In this document: positions 27,569 through 38,548 of the stretch, in pieces
How positions within the stretch are numbered: position 1 is the stretch's first letter
Layout: each line of letters opens with the position of its first letter
Origin: Gammaproteobacteria bacterium
GTDB lineage: Bacteria; Pseudomonadota; Gammaproteobacteria; Pseudomonadales; Azotimanducaceae
Assembly (NCBI GenBank): GCA_002725995.1
Contig: PBRQ01000013.1
Coordinates: 9,854 to 73,853, forward strand
Direction of reading: 5' to 3'
Length of the DNA stretch: 64,000 bases
Program-made: the position numbers and the translations under genes
The notes under the pieces: generated by a model
The model's database searches: none
The model's input: only the letters and a program-made list of their open reading frames with translations
What the model was told of the DNA's origin: nothing

Positions 27569-30458
27569 CCTCAATCTCACCTTGCCTAGCATCACTGGTC
27601 ACCACTGCCCGGCACCCCTCACCTTGCAGGTACTTCTCTGCTACCCGCTTGATATCATCCTCCCGCACTTTAACTATTCCTGATCTCAGCGCCTTCCTTT
27701 GTTCCGGACCTCTACCGTGGAGACCGTTGTGAAAGGCCAGTCTCGCCTCGCCCGCAGGGGATCCAGGCGAATCAATAGTACTGACGATTCCAAGGATGGC
27801 TTCTTCCACCATGGAAAAAGTTATGTTTTCAGTGCCTACCCAGACCACCGACTGCCTGAAGGCATCAAACGACTCAACAAGTCGTGGGTCCCTGTAGGAG
27901 TAAAAACGAAACAGGCCGTTGCCCGCGTCGTGCATGGCCCCACCGCCGTAGGCTCCCCCCTGCTCACGAATGGCCTGATGCAGGTAGCCATTACGCAAGA
28001 CGGCTGCCAGTACCGTTAGGGCCACGGAGTCCACGTGATCTTCTGCAACGGTTTTAAATACGCTGGCGCAGTAGTTGACCGCGGTGCTGGTCAGGAAAGC
28101 ATGATTTACCGGTTGCTGTTCGAAATCGGGTTGCAATGCCTCGCTTGTACCGTCACCTAGCTCCCAGATTGAGCCCAGTTCAGATACCAGGTATTCAATT
28201 TCACTGTCCTCCGCCACTATCAGAAACTGTTGTCTGGCGGCGCAAAATTTCTCCCGCAGGGATTCAAGATTGTTACAAAACTCCTTGAGTGCGGTGGCAT
28301 CGTCAAGCGAATCATCGAGCAACTTCAGTTTTTCAACACCTTGAAGACCGGTCAGGTGATGAGTAATCCATGGAACCGGCCTCAGGCAACTCCCCGCAGC
28401 CGTTAGCGCGTAGGTATGGCCACTCCCTGCGATATTGGCTGTTTTTCGTACCCGCATCTGCTTTACCAGGTCACGAATTCGATTATGCTCATCAAACCTT
28501 GCCGTTCTGATCGTTTCCCTCAGGAGCTCAATCATAGGAATGGCCTTCGCATTTAGCGTACGGCTACCTACCGTCAGGAATGCCTTGAATCGATCTGGGC
28601 TTTGGCGGTCAGGGCGGAAACTTGGATAGGCACTCACGCCACCCGTTGTTGCGTGCTGCAGCAACTGGGTCTGCAGGTAGTTTTGCTTTCCTGAGCCTAC
28701 TTCCGTGATGAGCTGAGAGTAAAGGTGTAACAGGTTCATCTCATCGGCGGAAAGGTCTGGGATTTCAGTAATAACCTGGTGATAGGCCAGACCATTGGTG
28801 CCGGCACTAAAACTGGTAATGTCCTTTCTAGCGTGGGAGTTGCCGACGGGAACATGGAGCGTATCTGGAATATCACTGAGCCCTACCTTTGGCAGGACAT
28901 CAACATCTTCCTCTTCCTCCTGCCTTTTATTAAGAGCAACTGCCCGATTGACTATTTCCTCTTTCTCGCCGCTGGATAATCCGGCGAGAATATCTTCAAG
29001 CCTTGCTTTCTCGTCACGCTCCCTTTGTTCACTTAAGTCAAGGTCGGGGTGCATGACCAGTCGAACCCGGTGCTGGTTACTCAAGAGTAATTCACTAATC
29101 AGCGTCCTGATGAAGGCTGGATCCTGAATTTCAGGCCTAAGTTTTTCAATTACCGGATTGAGGTCTAGCAGGTCAATTGGACTACCCCTGTGAATCGCTG
29201 CAGACATACATGAAAAAATGAGTTGCAGGCCATAGGGCATGCCATCACCACCCACTTCACGCTGTGATAATTCCAGCTGGTGCAACACGGCTTCGAGTCG
29301 TTCCGTGTGAACGCCCTCCTCCGCAACCTTCTCCAGCACGCCCAAAATAATGTTTTCAACCTCATCTGCATGCTCAGGGTCGCAGCCCTCAACACCACAC
29401 ATAAAACTCATTTCATGATTGGTTTCTTCCAACCCACTGAGTGGTGAGATGGCGGCAGCGAGTTCAAATTCCTCGAGCGCTTTCCTAAGCGGTGAGGCAC
29501 TTGTATCAAGCAAAGTGTCTGAAAGGATATTGCACTTGAGCAGCATTTCGAGGTCGGTATTCTGACCCAGCAGCCAGGCAACAACGATATGGGTCTTGCC
29601 GTCCGTAGGCGCCTGGTCCATCGCATACGCAGCACTCGCTTGTACCGGTGAAGAAAGTCTCTCTTCCGGGTCAACCCTGACTAGCGGGTAATCCGGTTGT
29701 TGGCCATCGCTGCTTCGGGTCCTTTGCAGAGACCCGTCTATGTACTCATGGATTTCTGATACCGGGATGTCGCCAAAGGTCATGAATACCGCATTGCTCG
29801 GGTTGTAGTGGGAACGATAGAAGCCAAGAAGCTGCTCGTACCCAAGGTCAGGAATACGGCGGGGGTCACCACCACTATTGTGGTGATATGTGACGGTTGG
29901 GAACAGGTGTTTATGCAGTTCTGAGTATAAGGCCGATATAGGTGAACTGCTGTCTCCCTTCATTTCGTTGTAAACAACTCCTCGATATACAAGAGGTGTT
30001 GAATCATCGGTCGGGTCTTCAAACTCAAGACGGTGACCTTCCTGCGCAAAATCCAGTGGATCCAGTCTTGAGAAAAAAACAGCATCAAGATAGATACCCA
30101 TCAGGTTGAAGAAGTCTTTCTTGTTTTGGCTGGCAAATGGGTATGCCGTATAGTCACTTGTGGTAAATGCATTCATGAATGTATTCAGGGAGCGTCTGAT
30201 CATCAGGAAAAAAGGGTCGCGAACTGGATACTGTTCGCTTCCGCATAGTGCCGTGTGCTCAAGTATGTGAGCTACTCCAGTCGAGTCCTCCGGTACAGTC
30301 CGCAATGCGACCATGAATACATTTTCACTATGATCCGTTTCCAGGTGGAAGTGGGATGCACCGGTCTCACTATGAGTGAACTCGTGAACATCCAGGCTGA
30401 GATTCTCAATCTGGCGGGACTGAAGCAGCTTGAAACCGTTGCTGGTTTCAGTATCCAT
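27543..30458 (-). CDS. M16C insulinase-family zinc metalloprotease (PreP-like)
   Basis: A 971-residue protease of the presequence-protease type. The start at 30458 ([13 protein letters not shown]) has a strong GGGAGGAG site; a longer frame to 30482 exists. The inverted zinc motif HILEH is at 64-68, with the further Glu ligand in [13 protein letters not shown]. Four M16 domains in one chain fit the length. No signal peptide, so probably cytosolic, degrading small unfolded peptides. It overlaps the end of the upstream symporter by 11 bases and the GST downstream, so the three genes are probably cotranscribed. Confidence 0.93.
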   Translation of the reverse strand: MDTETSNGFKLLQSRQIENLSLDVHEFTHSETGASHFHLETDHSENVFMVALRTVPEDSTGVAHILEHTALCGSEQYPVRDPFFLMIRRSLNTFMNAFTTSDYTAYPFASQNKKDFFNLMGIYLDAVFFSRLDPLDFAQEGHRLEFEDPTDDSTPLVYRGVVYNEMKGDSSSPISALYSELHKHLFPTVTYHHNSGGDPRRIPDLGYEQLLGFYRSHYNPSNAVFMTFGDIPVSEIHEYIDGSLQRTRSSDGQQPDYPLVRVDPEERLSSPVQASAAYAMDQAPTDGKTHIVVAWLLGQNTDLEMLLKCNILSDTLLDTSASPLRKALEEFELAAAISPLSGLEETNHEMSFMCGVEGCDPEHADEVENIILGVLEKVAEEGVHTERLEAVLHQLELSQREVGGDGMPYGLQLIFSCMSAAIHRGSPIDLLDLNPVIEKLRPEIQDPAFIRTLISELLLSNQHRVRLVMHPDLDLSEQRERDEKARLEDILAGLSSGEKEEIVNRAVALNKRQEEEEDVDVLPKVGLSDIPDTLHVPVGNSHARKDITSFSAGTNGLAYHQVITEIPDLSADEMNLLHLYSQLITEVGSGKQNYLQTQLLQHATTGGVSAYPSFRPDRQSPDRFKAFLTVGSRTLNAKAIPMIELLRETIRTARFDEHNRIRDLVKQMRVRKTANIAGSGHTYALTAAGSCLRPVPWITHHLTGLQGVEKLKLLDDSLDDATALKEFCNNLESLREKFCAARQQFLIVAEDSEIEYLVSELGSIWELGDGTSEALQPDFEQQPVNHAFLTSTAVNYCASVFKTVAEDHVDSVALTVLAAVLRNGYLHQAIREQGGAYGGGAMHDAGNGLFRFYSYRDPRLVESFDAFRQSVVWVGTENITFSMVEEAILGIVSTIDSPGSPAGEARLAFHNGLHGRGPEQRKALRSGIVKVREDDIKRVAEKYLQGEGCRAVVTSDARQGEIEDDFVITSV

Positions 30459-32133
30459 CAGGGTGCTCCTCCCTGAAGTCATTCCAGTAGTCAGCGATAA
30501 GGCTCTTCATCTCCCTGTGCAGCATTAAGCTCGCGAATAAATTTGGGATCGTCATAAATGCAATGGCGATGGCTGAGAGGAGCCATACAAGCGATGTATC
30601 GGCGACAGCGGCAATAAAAAAGCCAAATACATAGAGCACACGATATGGCAGAACTGATTTTACGCCGAAAAGGTAAGTCATGGCCCGGTCACCATAATAA
30701 GACCAGGCTACCGCGGTAGAAAATGCAAAGAGCACCAGCCCAATTGACACTATGAACTTGCCATAGTCGCCAAAAATGCCGCGGCTAAAAGCAATTGTGG
30801 TGAGTTCAACCGAATGAACCAGGGATTTGCCTTTTACTGTGACGTCGCTAGTGAGTTTGCCATTCTCGATTACCAGTTCGCCGGTAAACGCAGCGTCATC
30901 CTTATAGTAGCGAACGTCTTCTGCCAGTGAGCGGTTGTGCAGAATCGTAAAATCAGAATCAGCTGCGACACCGCCAATGACGCTAATACCGCCAGTGAAT
31001 ATCTGCACCGGACCTTCATCCGTTGAAAAGCTGAGGTGCCTAAAAAGATTCTCCCTGTCGGTGGGGTCAGTTTCGGAGTAATGCCCCTCAATGAACTCCA
31101 TATCAAAACCCTGGAAAACCGTCTGGTGTTTCTCCGTCCATACGCCCGATGACAGAATAACCAGCCCTGTGAGGGTGCAAATAACAATGGTGTCAATAAA
31201 GGGCTCGAGGATGGACACCATGCCTTCAGAAACTGGCTCATCGGCTTTTGCCGCGGCATGCGCGATTGGAGCGCTTCCCTGGCCGGCTTCGTTGGAAAAC
31301 AGGCCGCGATTCACTCCCCGGTTGAAAGCATAGGCAAAACTTGCACCCAGAAAACCACCGGCAGCCGCAGAGCCGGTGAAGGCATCGCTGATCACTGCAA
31401 TGAGTGATGGCCAAACCTGGTCGAGGTTGGCGAAGATGACCCCTAGGGCTCCCACGATATAAATGACAGCCATCGTGGGCACTAATTTTTCAGCGACCTG
31501 GATGATCCTTCGGATGCCGCCGACAATGACAAGCCCGAGGATTATTGCCAATACGAGGCCGGTGATCCATTCAGGGATGCCAAAGGTCGAGTTTATGCCT
31601 GATGCAATATTGTTGCTCTGCGGCAGGCTGCCGGTTCCAAAGCTGCTAATAACAGTAGCCACAGCAAAAAACACGGCCAGCCACTTCATATTGAGGCGGC
31701 GTTCCATTACATACATGGGGCCTCCAACAATAAACCCGTCTTCATCTTCGGCTCGGTACTTGTGGGAAAGGGTCACCTCGACAAATTTCGTCGTCATACC
31801 GAAAAAGGCCGTCATCCACATCCAAAAAAGTGCGGCGGGTCCACCCAGGTACAGGGCGAGACCAACTCCACCGATATTCCCGGTACCTACGGTGCCCGAA
31901 ATAGCAGTTGCCAGTGCCTGAAAATGGGTCGCATCACCCTTGGAGTCCGGGTTGTCATACTTGCCGCTTACTATTCTCCAGGCGTGTCTGAAGAAACGAA
32001 TCTGAGGAAACTTCAGGTAGAAGGTAAAGAAAATACCCGTGCCAAGCAGCAAAAATGGAAAGTACTGCGCGGACCCAAGCAGGGAATCCAGCAGGTTTAA
32101 TAGCCTGGTCAGGCTAGCTATTAGGTCACTCAA
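30448..32133 (-). CDS. Alanine/glycine:cation symporter (AGCS family)
   Basis: Sodium- or proton-coupled uptake of alanine, glycine or related amino acids. The family signatures are clear: [20 protein letters not shown] (78-97), [18 protein letters not shown] (279-296) and the late [12 protein letters not shown]. At 561 residues it is about 100 longer than usual because of a hydrophilic insertion at about 335-440, between the helix [15 protein letters not shown] and the next conserved TTIAFSRG, predicted to lie outside the membrane. The insertion contains repeated beta-like stretches ([34 protein letters not shown]). Confidence 0.92.
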   Translation of the reverse strand: MSDLIASLTRLLNLLDSLLGSAQYFPFLLLGTGIFFTFYLKFPQIRFFRHAWRIVSGKYDNPDSKGDATHFQALATAISGTVGTGNIGGVGLALYLGGPAALFWMWMTAFFGMTTKFVEVTLSHKYRAEDEDGFIVGGPMYVMERRLNMKWLAVFFAVATVISSFGTGSLPQSNNIASGINSTFGIPEWITGLVLAIILGLVIVGGIRRIIQVAEKLVPTMAVIYIVGALGVIFANLDQVWPSLIAVISDAFTGSAAAGGFLGASFAYAFNRGVNRGLFSNEAGQGSAPIAHAAAKADEPVSEGMVSILEPFIDTIVICTLTGLVILSSGVWTEKHQTVFQGFDMEFIEGHYSETDPTDRENLFRHLSFSTDEGPVQIFTGGISVIGGVAADSDFTILHNRSLAEDVRYYKDDAAFTGELVIENGKLTSDVTVKGKSLVHSVELTTIAFSRGIFGDYGKFIVSIGLVLFAFSTAVAWSYYGDRAMTYLFGVKSVLPYRVLYVFGFFIAAVADTSLVWLLSAIAIAFMTIPNLFASLMLHREMKSLIADYWNDFREEHPDGY

Positions 32134-32200
32134 AAATCAATCTCCCTCTGGTTCATGGTGTTTTCAGTGGTTCTGCTGTCGAATACCAGCCGAACAATAC

Positions 32201-33556
32201 TCAACTGGCGGGTTCACGCATGGTGACAAACTCTTCCGCCGTGGTCGGATGAATTCCGACGGTCGAGTCCAGGATGGACTTTGTTACCCCGGCTTTAAAG
32301 GCAACTGCCAGGCCCTGGATAATTTCACCCGCTTCAGCCCCCACCATGTGAGCACCAACAAGCCTGTCGGATGCCTTGTCTACAATAATTTTCATCATGT
32401 ATTGCTCATCACTGCCGCTCAGGGTGTGCTTCAGGGGCCGAAAAGTGGAACGATATATTTTAATCTCGCCGTAGACCTTCCTAGCTTCATCTTCGGTCAT
32501 GCCAACCGTGCCAATATTCGGTTGACAGAAAACGGCGGTAGCGATGCCGTCATAGTCCATTACCTTAGGATCATTGTTAAATTGCGTTGATGCAAAGGCC
32601 ATCGCCTCAGCAATGGCGACGGGTGTCAACTGGATCTTGTCGGTCACGTCACCCAGCGCGAATATGTTTGGCTCGGAAGTTCTGAATTCTTCGTCAACGA
32701 TAATGGCCCCATTGTCACGGCAATCGACGTTAACGTTCTCTAGGCCAATATCAATGACCGCCGGGTGACGGCCAGTTGCATACAAGACAAGGTTCGTTTC
32801 CATTTGCGACCCATCGGTAAAATGAACAATGAGAAGGTCATCGGCTTGTTTTTCAATACTTTCGACATGGCTGTCAAAGTGCAGGTGCACCCCTTTTTTA
32901 TTTAGTTCATCCCTCACTACTTCCCTTACATCCTGGTCGAACTTCCGAAGAAAGAGTGGTCCCCGGTAGGACAGATGGCTCTCCACGCCCAGCCCCTGAA
33001 AGATACCGGCAAACTCAACGGCGATATAACCGCCGCCTACGACCAGGGATTTTTCAGGCAGGGTCTGCAGGAAAAAGCCCTCGTTTGAAGTTATCACGTG
33101 TTCGCTGCCAGGAAACTCAGGAACTGACGGCCAGCTACCGGTGGCAATGAGTATTTTCTCTATAGATATCACCTGATCATTAATTGATACATGGTGTGCA
33201 TCGACTATCCGCGCTCTACCGTCATAGTGCTTCACACCTGCCCTGTCCAGCAGTTCCTGGTAAACGCCGTTCAGCCGTTTAATTTCCTGGTTCTTGTTGT
33301 CGAGCAGTACCTGCCAGTCAAAGGATGGTTCAGCTGGCCCCCAGCCAAACCCTTGTGCATGGTGGTATTCTTCCGGGAAATGGGAGGCGTAGACAAATAG
33401 TTTTTTAGGTATGCATCCAACATTAACGCAGGTTCCTCCCATGTATTTGTCCTCAGCAGTTGCTACCCGGGCACCATACTGGGCACTCATGCGAGCAGCC
33501 CTGACGCCACCAGAGCCGACACCTATGACAAACAGATCAAAATCATACTCAGTCAT
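32201..33556 (-). CDS. gorA: Glutathione-disulfide reductase
   Basis: FAD- and NADPH-dependent reductase of oxidised glutathione. The 451 residues match Gor. The redox disulfide is C43/C48 in GGTCVNVGCIPKK, the FAD-binding GVGSGGVRAAR is at 12-22, the second nucleotide-binding motif is VVGGGYIAVEFAGIF, and the C-terminal HPTTAEEFVT carries the catalytic His-Glu pair. The arginine contacts of NADPH-type enzymes appear in SYRGPLFLRKFD. It is a single gene, divergent from the DOMON-like gene across 95 bases. Confidence 0.96.
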   Translation of the reverse strand: MTEYDFDLFVIGVGSGGVRAARMSAQYGARVATAEDKYMGGTCVNVGCIPKKLFVYASHFPEEYHHAQGFGWGPAEPSFDWQVLLDNKNQEIKRLNGVYQELLDRAGVKHYDGRARIVDAHHVSINDQVISIEKILIATGSWPSVPEFPGSEHVITSNEGFFLQTLPEKSLVVGGGYIAVEFAGIFQGLGVESHLSYRGPLFLRKFDQDVREVVRDELNKKGVHLHFDSHVESIEKQADDLLIVHFTDGSQMETNLVLYATGRHPAVIDIGLENVNVDCRDNGAIIVDEEFRTSEPNIFALGDVTDKIQLTPVAIAEAMAFASTQFNNDPKVMDYDGIATAVFCQPNIGTVGMTEDEARKVYGEIKIYRSTFRPLKHTLSGSDEQYMMKIIVDKASDRLVGAHMVGAEAGEIIQGLAVAFKAGVTKSILDSTVGIHPTTAEEFVTMREPAS

Positions 33557-33651
33557 TACTTAACCTAGACGCTGCCGAAGGAAATCCGGCACACTTGTAG
33601 CATACAGTTTATTTGTTTTTTGAGCAGGTAGTACAGAATCAGTAGAGAAAA

Positions 33652-34176
33652 ATGCAGTTTGAATTGAAACCTTTCAGCAGCAATAACCTAGTTTTGTCAC
33701 TTGCTGGAGAATTTTCGCTGAACGAGGATATGATCGAAGTCAGCTATGAAGTCGAAGGTCACCTGGACGAAATCTGCTGGCCGGAGAAGTGCAATTCGCT
33801 CGAAAGAGCCACTGGTCTGTGGGAGAGCACCTGTTTGGAGTTCTTTCTCGGCCCGGCCGGGCAAAAAGACTATCTTGAGTTCAATATTTCACCAGAGGGG
33901 AAATGGAACTGCTTTAGCTTTTTGGATGAACGAACAGGTATGAGCGAGAGTGATGGTCTAGTCCTTCGTGAACTCCGATCGAATAAAGGCGCCAGAACTG
34001 CTTCACTTGAGGCACGTATAGCTGCGGTGGGGCTGCGAGCACAATCGCTGCAGGTTGGAATTTCAGCTGTTATCAGGTACAAAACAGGAGTCCTTCACTA
34101 TGCGTTGTCACATGGTACGAAGGCTGATTTCCATGACAGGAGACATCATCCGCTTGTACATCGAGGCGACCTGTAG
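33652..34176 (+). CDS. DOMON-like domain protein
   Basis: A 174-residue protein resembling the DOMON-like group that carbohydrate-binding-fold surveys place near cell-wall genes. It is largely beta strands (NNLVLSLAGEFSL, MIEVSYEVEG, LWESTCLEFFLGPA, YLEFNISPEGKWNCF). No signal peptide. It is followed 36 bases later by a NamZ-type gene, and the same pairing is known elsewhere, so a role in murein-fragment recycling is inferred rather than shown. Confidence 0.75.
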   Translation: MQFELKPFSSNNLVLSLAGEFSLNEDMIEVSYEVEGHLDEICWPEKCNSLERATGLWESTCLEFFLGPAGQKDYLEFNISPEGKWNCFSFLDERTGMSESDGLVLRELRSNKGARTASLEARIAAVGLRAQSLQVGISAVIRYKTGVLHYALSHGTKADFHDRRHHPLVHRGDL

Positions 34177-34212
34177 TCTCATTCATACCGTATCAGGAAT
34201 ATCCACCACATT

Positions 34213-35418
34213 ATGAGCTTTCAATTTGGAATAGACCGGCTGCTGGGATCCCCAGGACTACTTGCTGAACTCCAGCAAAAAAAGTTTGCGTTGATAGCGC
34301 ACCCTGCCTCTGTCACCTCAGACAATCAACATACCCTGGATGCGCTGATCGAAGGTGGCTGTACCGTCGATCGTGCTTTTGGTCCACAACATGGTATGCG
34401 TGGGGACAAGCAGGACAATATGATCGAGTCCAGTGACTATATTGATCCTGTTCATCAGGTCCCGGTCATAAGTTTATATGGTGAACACCGCTTTCCAACA
34501 CCTGAAATGCTTGTGGACTTGGATGTCGTTCTCTACGACCTGCAGGATATCGGCTGTCGAATCTATACCTACATCTCGACCTTGAAGTACTTTGTTGAAG
34601 CCTGTGGCGAAGCGGGCGTTGAACTGTGGGTCTTAGACCGGCCAAATCCCGCTGGAAGGCCCATCGATGGGCTCTATTTGCAGCCGGGTGAAGAAAGTTT
34701 TGTTGGTTGCGCCGCCTTGCCGACACGCCACGGTTTGACGGTTGCAGAGCTGGCGGGCTGGTTCAATGCAAAGCTGGCTACCGGAGTCAACCTTCGTATC
34801 ATCGATATGCAGGATTACATGCCCGATGAGGCCCCGGGCTTTGGATGGCCGGGTGGTACCAGGCCCTGGATTAATCCAAGCCCTAATGCGGCAAGCCAGA
34901 ATATGAGTCGCTGTTTTGCTGGCACCGTGCTACTTGAAGGAACGACCTTGTCCGAGGGGCGCGGCACCACAGTACCACTGGAGGTTATTGGGGCGCCGGA
35001 TTTCCCCCTGGAGGATGTCTTGTCTCAGGTTCGCTCCACTGCCCCGGATTGGCTTGATGGCGCCTACCTTCGCCCATGCTTCTTTGAACCAACCTTTCAC
35101 AAACACAAGGGAGAAATGTGTAAGGGTATTCAGATTCACACTGACTACGCCGGATATGATCACGGTGCCTTTAAGCCCTTTCGCCTGATCGCAGGCCTAC
35201 TCAAAAGCCTCAGGCAGTGTGTGCCTGAGTATGACCTCTGGCGACGTCACGAGTACGAATATGAGCCTGATCGAATTCCCATCGATGTTATTAATGGCGG
35301 ACCCGGACTGCGCAACTGGGTAGATGATGATAAGCAGAATTACGCCGACCTGGGGTCCGAGTTGCGCGATGTCGAAAGTCGTTGGGCCATTGAGCGGCAA
35401 GCGTTTCTCCGCTACTGA
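34213..35418 (+). CDS. Exo-beta-N-acetylmuramidase NamZ-like (DUF1343)
   Basis: DUF1343 protein related to NamZ, the glycosidase that releases N-acetylmuramic acid from the non-reducing end of peptidoglycan fragments. The 401 residues include LIAHPASVT, FGPQHGMRGDKQDNM, DVVLYDLQDIGCRIYTYI and ELWVLDRPNPAGRPIDG, all strongly conserved in the family; the Asp and Glu region DLQDIG holds the proposed active site. No signal peptide is evident, suggesting cytosolic recycling rather than secreted lysis. Confidence 0.88.
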   Translation: MSFQFGIDRLLGSPGLLAELQQKKFALIAHPASVTSDNQHTLDALIEGGCTVDRAFGPQHGMRGDKQDNMIESSDYIDPVHQVPVISLYGEHRFPTPEMLVDLDVVLYDLQDIGCRIYTYISTLKYFVEACGEAGVELWVLDRPNPAGRPIDGLYLQPGEESFVGCAALPTRHGLTVAELAGWFNAKLATGVNLRIIDMQDYMPDEAPGFGWPGGTRPWINPSPNAASQNMSRCFAGTVLLEGTTLSEGRGTTVPLEVIGAPDFPLEDVLSQVRSTAPDWLDGAYLRPCFFEPTFHKHKGEMCKGIQIHTDYAGYDHGAFKPFRLIAGLLKSLRQCVPEYDLWRRHEYEYEPDRIPIDVINGGPGLRNWVDDDKQNYADLGSELRDVESRWAIERQAFLRY

Positions 35419-35490
35419 TCATCCACTAGCAATAAATATCCTGGCCACAACATGCTAGAATCCAGCCGTTTTTTACCGAGTGAGACTAAG

Positions 35491-36597
35491 ATGACCGATG
35501 CCTACAAAATTGCCATTCTCGAAGGAGACGCTATTGGACCAGAGATTGTGGCCCAGGCGGTTCGGGTCTTTTCTACAGTCTCAGCCCGATCCGAAGCTGA
35601 GTTTGAATTGATCAATGCGCCTTTCGGCGCAGGAGCCTATTTCGAGCATGGCAAGGCATTCCCGGACGAAACCAAAGCAATCTGTGACGGTGCTGATGCC
35701 ATTCTTAAGGGGCCTGTTGGTCTCAGCCATGAAGAATCCAAAAAAATTCCGGTTGAGGAGCAGGCAGAGCGAGGGGCGATTCTCCCACTGCGAGCCCGTT
35801 ATAATACATTTGCCAATTTTCGGCCAATATTTCTCAGCGAAAACATGGCACATTTTTCACCCCTTAAGCCAGAGGTTATTGAGGGTGGTATAGACATCCT
35901 GCTTATCAGAGAACTGGTTGGCGGCCTTTATTTTGGCAGCAAGAAGCGCGGCGTTAACGAGGCTGGGCTTCGTTATGTTCATGAAACCCTGGAGTACGAC
36001 GAGAACCAGATTCGCCAGGTTCTTGAGGTCGCCTTCGATCAGGCAAGACTTCGCAAGAAGCGACTGCACAATATACATAAGAGCAATGTACTGATGTCCA
36101 GCGTATTCTGGAATGAAGTCCTCGATGAGGTGCACCAGCAATATCAGGATGTTGAGGTGGTGCACCTGCTGGTTGACGCTGCAGCAACGGCCCTGTGCCT
36201 GAACCCGGGACAATTCGATGTCATGGTTATGGAAAATATGTTTGGCGACATTCTGAGTGATCAGGGCGGTGGCATTCTGGGTTCTCTTGGGCTGATGCCA
36301 TCTGCCTGTATCGGTCCCGAAAAGGCATACTACGAACCCTCCCATGGCTCTGCACCGGATATCGCGGGAAAGGACATTGCGAATCCGTATTCCATGATTG
36401 GCTCCGTTGCCATGATGCTGGAAATGAGTTTTTCCATGCAAAAAGAAGCCGACGCAGTCTGGAGCGCCATGAGAAGCGTGTTTGAGGGTGGCTACTCCAC
36501 CGCTGACCTTTCAGCCGCAGGGGACAGCATCAAAATAGTTTCGACAATAGAATTCGGGGACCTAGTCATAAAGGAACTCGATACCCTGCTAGCATGA
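35491..36597 (+). CDS. 3-isopropylmalate dehydrogenase-like (LeuB family)
   Basis: Beta-decarboxylating dehydrogenase of the isocitrate/isopropylmalate family, 368 residues from the ATG at 35491 (MTDAYKIAILEGDAIGPE); an upstream in-frame ATG at 35452 is less likely. The substrate region LRARYNTFANFRPI, the LIRELVGGLYFG segment and ENMFGDILSDQGGGILGSLGLMPSACIG are LeuB-like. No leuA, leuC or leuD gene lies nearby, so it may be the leucine enzyme outside its operon or a paralogue for another 2-hydroxy acid. Confidence 0.85.
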   Translation: MTDAYKIAILEGDAIGPEIVAQAVRVFSTVSARSEAEFELINAPFGAGAYFEHGKAFPDETKAICDGADAILKGPVGLSHEESKKIPVEEQAERGAILPLRARYNTFANFRPIFLSENMAHFSPLKPEVIEGGIDILLIRELVGGLYFGSKKRGVNEAGLRYVHETLEYDENQIRQVLEVAFDQARLRKKRLHNIHKSNVLMSSVFWNEVLDEVHQQYQDVEVVHLLVDAAATALCLNPGQFDVMVMENMFGDILSDQGGGILGSLGLMPSACIGPEKAYYEPSHGSAPDIAGKDIANPYSMIGSVAMMLEMSFSMQKEADAVWSAMRSVFEGGYSTADLSAAGDSIKIVSTIEFGDLVIKELDTLLA

Positions 36598-36620
36598 GTA
36601 TTTAGGCAGGACCGATTTTC

Positions 36621-37226
36621 TCAAATCCTGAGGTTACGCTGTTCATACTGCTTAAATGCAGTCACTTCCCGCTTGATTTTCTCATACATTGCCGCCGCGT
36701 CTATCGTCTGCTTGAACTGGACGCGTCGGGAAAACATGGTTACCGGAAAGACAAAATTTTTCGTCTCCCGCCAGCCGAGCGCCTTGTTGGTTCCAAATTC
36801 ATCTTTGTAGCTAATCCAGTGTAGACCCAGTTCCCTGACCAGAATATCACCGAAGATAACGCCCAGTGCCTGCCATTGTTTTACCTCTCCCTTCCCTATC
36901 ATCCGACGATCAACCAGTTGCTGAATTGTTTCGAGGTCGGCTGTACTTTGATTGATGCGCAATATTCCAAGCCTCCTCGCAACTAGATCTTTCATCTCCT
37001 TTCGTTGTGAATCAAGGGTAAATCTCTGGCCGAATGAGAGGTCCTCAACCGTGGCGGGTATTTCGTCGCGTTCAAACTGATAGCCAGGTAGTTCTTCCGG
37101 CGTGAGCTCCGTCACAGGGATACCATCGTCTGCACCATATGCCATAGGTGCCGTGCAGCCGACAGCTAAAAACATGGCCCATGCCCTGAAGCGTTCACGC
37201 CCAAATTGTCTAATGATCCTGTTCAT
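36621..37226 (-). CDS. Secreted DUF3806-like protein
   Basis: A 201-residue protein with a signal peptide (to about residue 31, MAYGADD) and a mixed helical region. The stretch WQALGVIFGDILVRELGLHWISYKDEFG (read in parts) resembles the DUF3806 domain, a small fold of unknown role. The promoter would be shared with the divergent CinA-like/NMNAT gene (29 bases between starts). Function unknown; probably periplasmic. Confidence 0.6.
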   Translation of the reverse strand: MNRIIRQFGRERFRAWAMFLAVGCTAPMAYGADDGIPVTELTPEELPGYQFERDEIPATVEDLSFGQRFTLDSQRKEMKDLVARRLGILRINQSTADLETIQQLVDRRMIGKGEVKQWQALGVIFGDILVRELGLHWISYKDEFGTNKALGWRETKNFVFPVTMFSRRVQFKQTIDAAAMYEKIKREVTAFKQYEQRNLRI

Positions 37227-37255
37227 TTGCTAAGCTAGGCCCCCTTGAGTCGGAA

Positions 37256-38386
37256 GTGGCGTTCCTATATTTGGACAAAACACCGTTGGACAAACATTTC
37301 ATTCAACAGATCCATGATGCAGATGGCAAGATTATACTCGCCATTACCGGTGGTGGTGCGTCCAGTGTGACAAAACTACTTGCCGTACCTGGGGCTTCAA
37401 GCACAGTGCTGTCAGCCTTTATCCCTTACCACGATGAAGAACTCGCTACATATCTGGGGGGAAAGCCTGAAACAGCCTGCAGCAGTAGAACGGCGCGAGC
37501 AATGGCCATGGTGGCATGGCAGCGGGCTCAACAACTGGAACTTGAGGTCCCTGTGTTTGGTGTCGGCTGCACTGCGGCACTGGCTACTAACCGGGACCGG
37601 CGTGGAGCAGATCGTTGTTTCATTGCAATTCAGTCTGTGGAACTGACAGCCGAAATTGCTGTTATCTTCGATAAGTCTGGCAGAAGCCGGGAGGAGGAAG
37701 AGCATTTGTGCAGTACGCTTATCCTGGGGTTTATCGCAGAAATACTCGGTATTGAGGTTGAATACCCTGCTGAACTGCGGGACACGGATACGATCACGCG
37801 CAACAAAAAAATCGCTGAGCCTGCGTGGCAAGATATTTACAGCGGCCTGGCGAGCGTTGCTCCCAGTGGCATCATACCGGAGCTGATTTTCCCTGGTGCG
37901 TTTAACCCGATGCACCAGGGTCACCGGCAAATGGTTGAGTACGCTCAAAAACAGTTGGCTAAACCCGTGACCCTGGAGATATCCGTCACCAATGTAGAAA
38001 AGCCCCCCCTCGACTTCATCGAGTTACAATCCCGATGTGAGGCATTGCAGGATTGCCCAATGGTGTTTTCCAATGCACCGACTTTTGTTGAGAAATGCCG
38101 GTTATTTTCTGGAGCAATATTCCTAGTTGGTATTGACACTCTCGTGCGAATAGCAGCGCCGAAATACTATGGCTTAAGCGAAGAGAAACGAGACCAGGCT
38201 TTGCAGGAAATAAGCAGTCTGGGCAACCAGTTTTTAGTCTTTGGCAGGCAGACAGCCAAAGGTTTTGAGACCCTCGATGATCAGGATATTCCCAGGGTAC
38301 TGGCGGAGCTATGCATCGGTGTCAATGAGGATGATTTCAGGGAAGACATTTCGTCGACGGATATTCGTGCAGGTGAAAGTGACTGA
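37256..38386 (+). CDS. CinA-like / nucleotidylyltransferase fusion
   Basis: A 376-residue two-domain protein starting at GTG 37256. Residues 15-170 follow the CinA C-terminal fold (LAITGGGAS, LAVPGASSTVLSAFIPYHD, CSSRTARAMAM), but the serine of the usual ESCTGG amidase motif is replaced (AITGGG). Residues 208-376 form an NMN/NaMN-adenylyltransferase-like domain with the nucleotide motif FPGAFNPMHQGH (212-223) and ISSTDIR (365-371). Similar fusions occur in other bacteria and eukaryotes without a proven function. A step in NAD or another nucleotide cofactor pathway is inferred. Confidence 0.78.
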   Translation: MAFLYLDKTPLDKHFIQQIHDADGKIILAITGGGASSVTKLLAVPGASSTVLSAFIPYHDEELATYLGGKPETACSSRTARAMAMVAWQRAQQLELEVPVFGVGCTAALATNRDRRGADRCFIAIQSVELTAEIAVIFDKSGRSREEEEHLCSTLILGFIAEILGIEVEYPAELRDTDTITRNKKIAEPAWQDIYSGLASVAPSGIIPELIFPGAFNPMHQGHRQMVEYAQKQLAKPVTLEISVTNVEKPPLDFIELQSRCEALQDCPMVFSNAPTFVEKCRLFSGAIFLVGIDTLVRIAAPKYYGLSEEKRDQALQEISSLGNQFLVFGRQTAKGFETLDDQDIPRVLAELCIGVNEDDFREDISSTDIRAGESD

Positions 38387-38548
38387 ACCTGACCAGACAT
38401 TAGTTCGACGAATTTCAGTAGCTAGGCTTTCCCATCCGCTATGTATCCAGCGACTATAGTAAATGTCACAAGCGGTCTGGTAGGCTGGTTAAAAATAGCA
38501 AATTCCTGCTAGGCCCATTGTCAGTTCTTTTCCCACAAAACAGGACGA

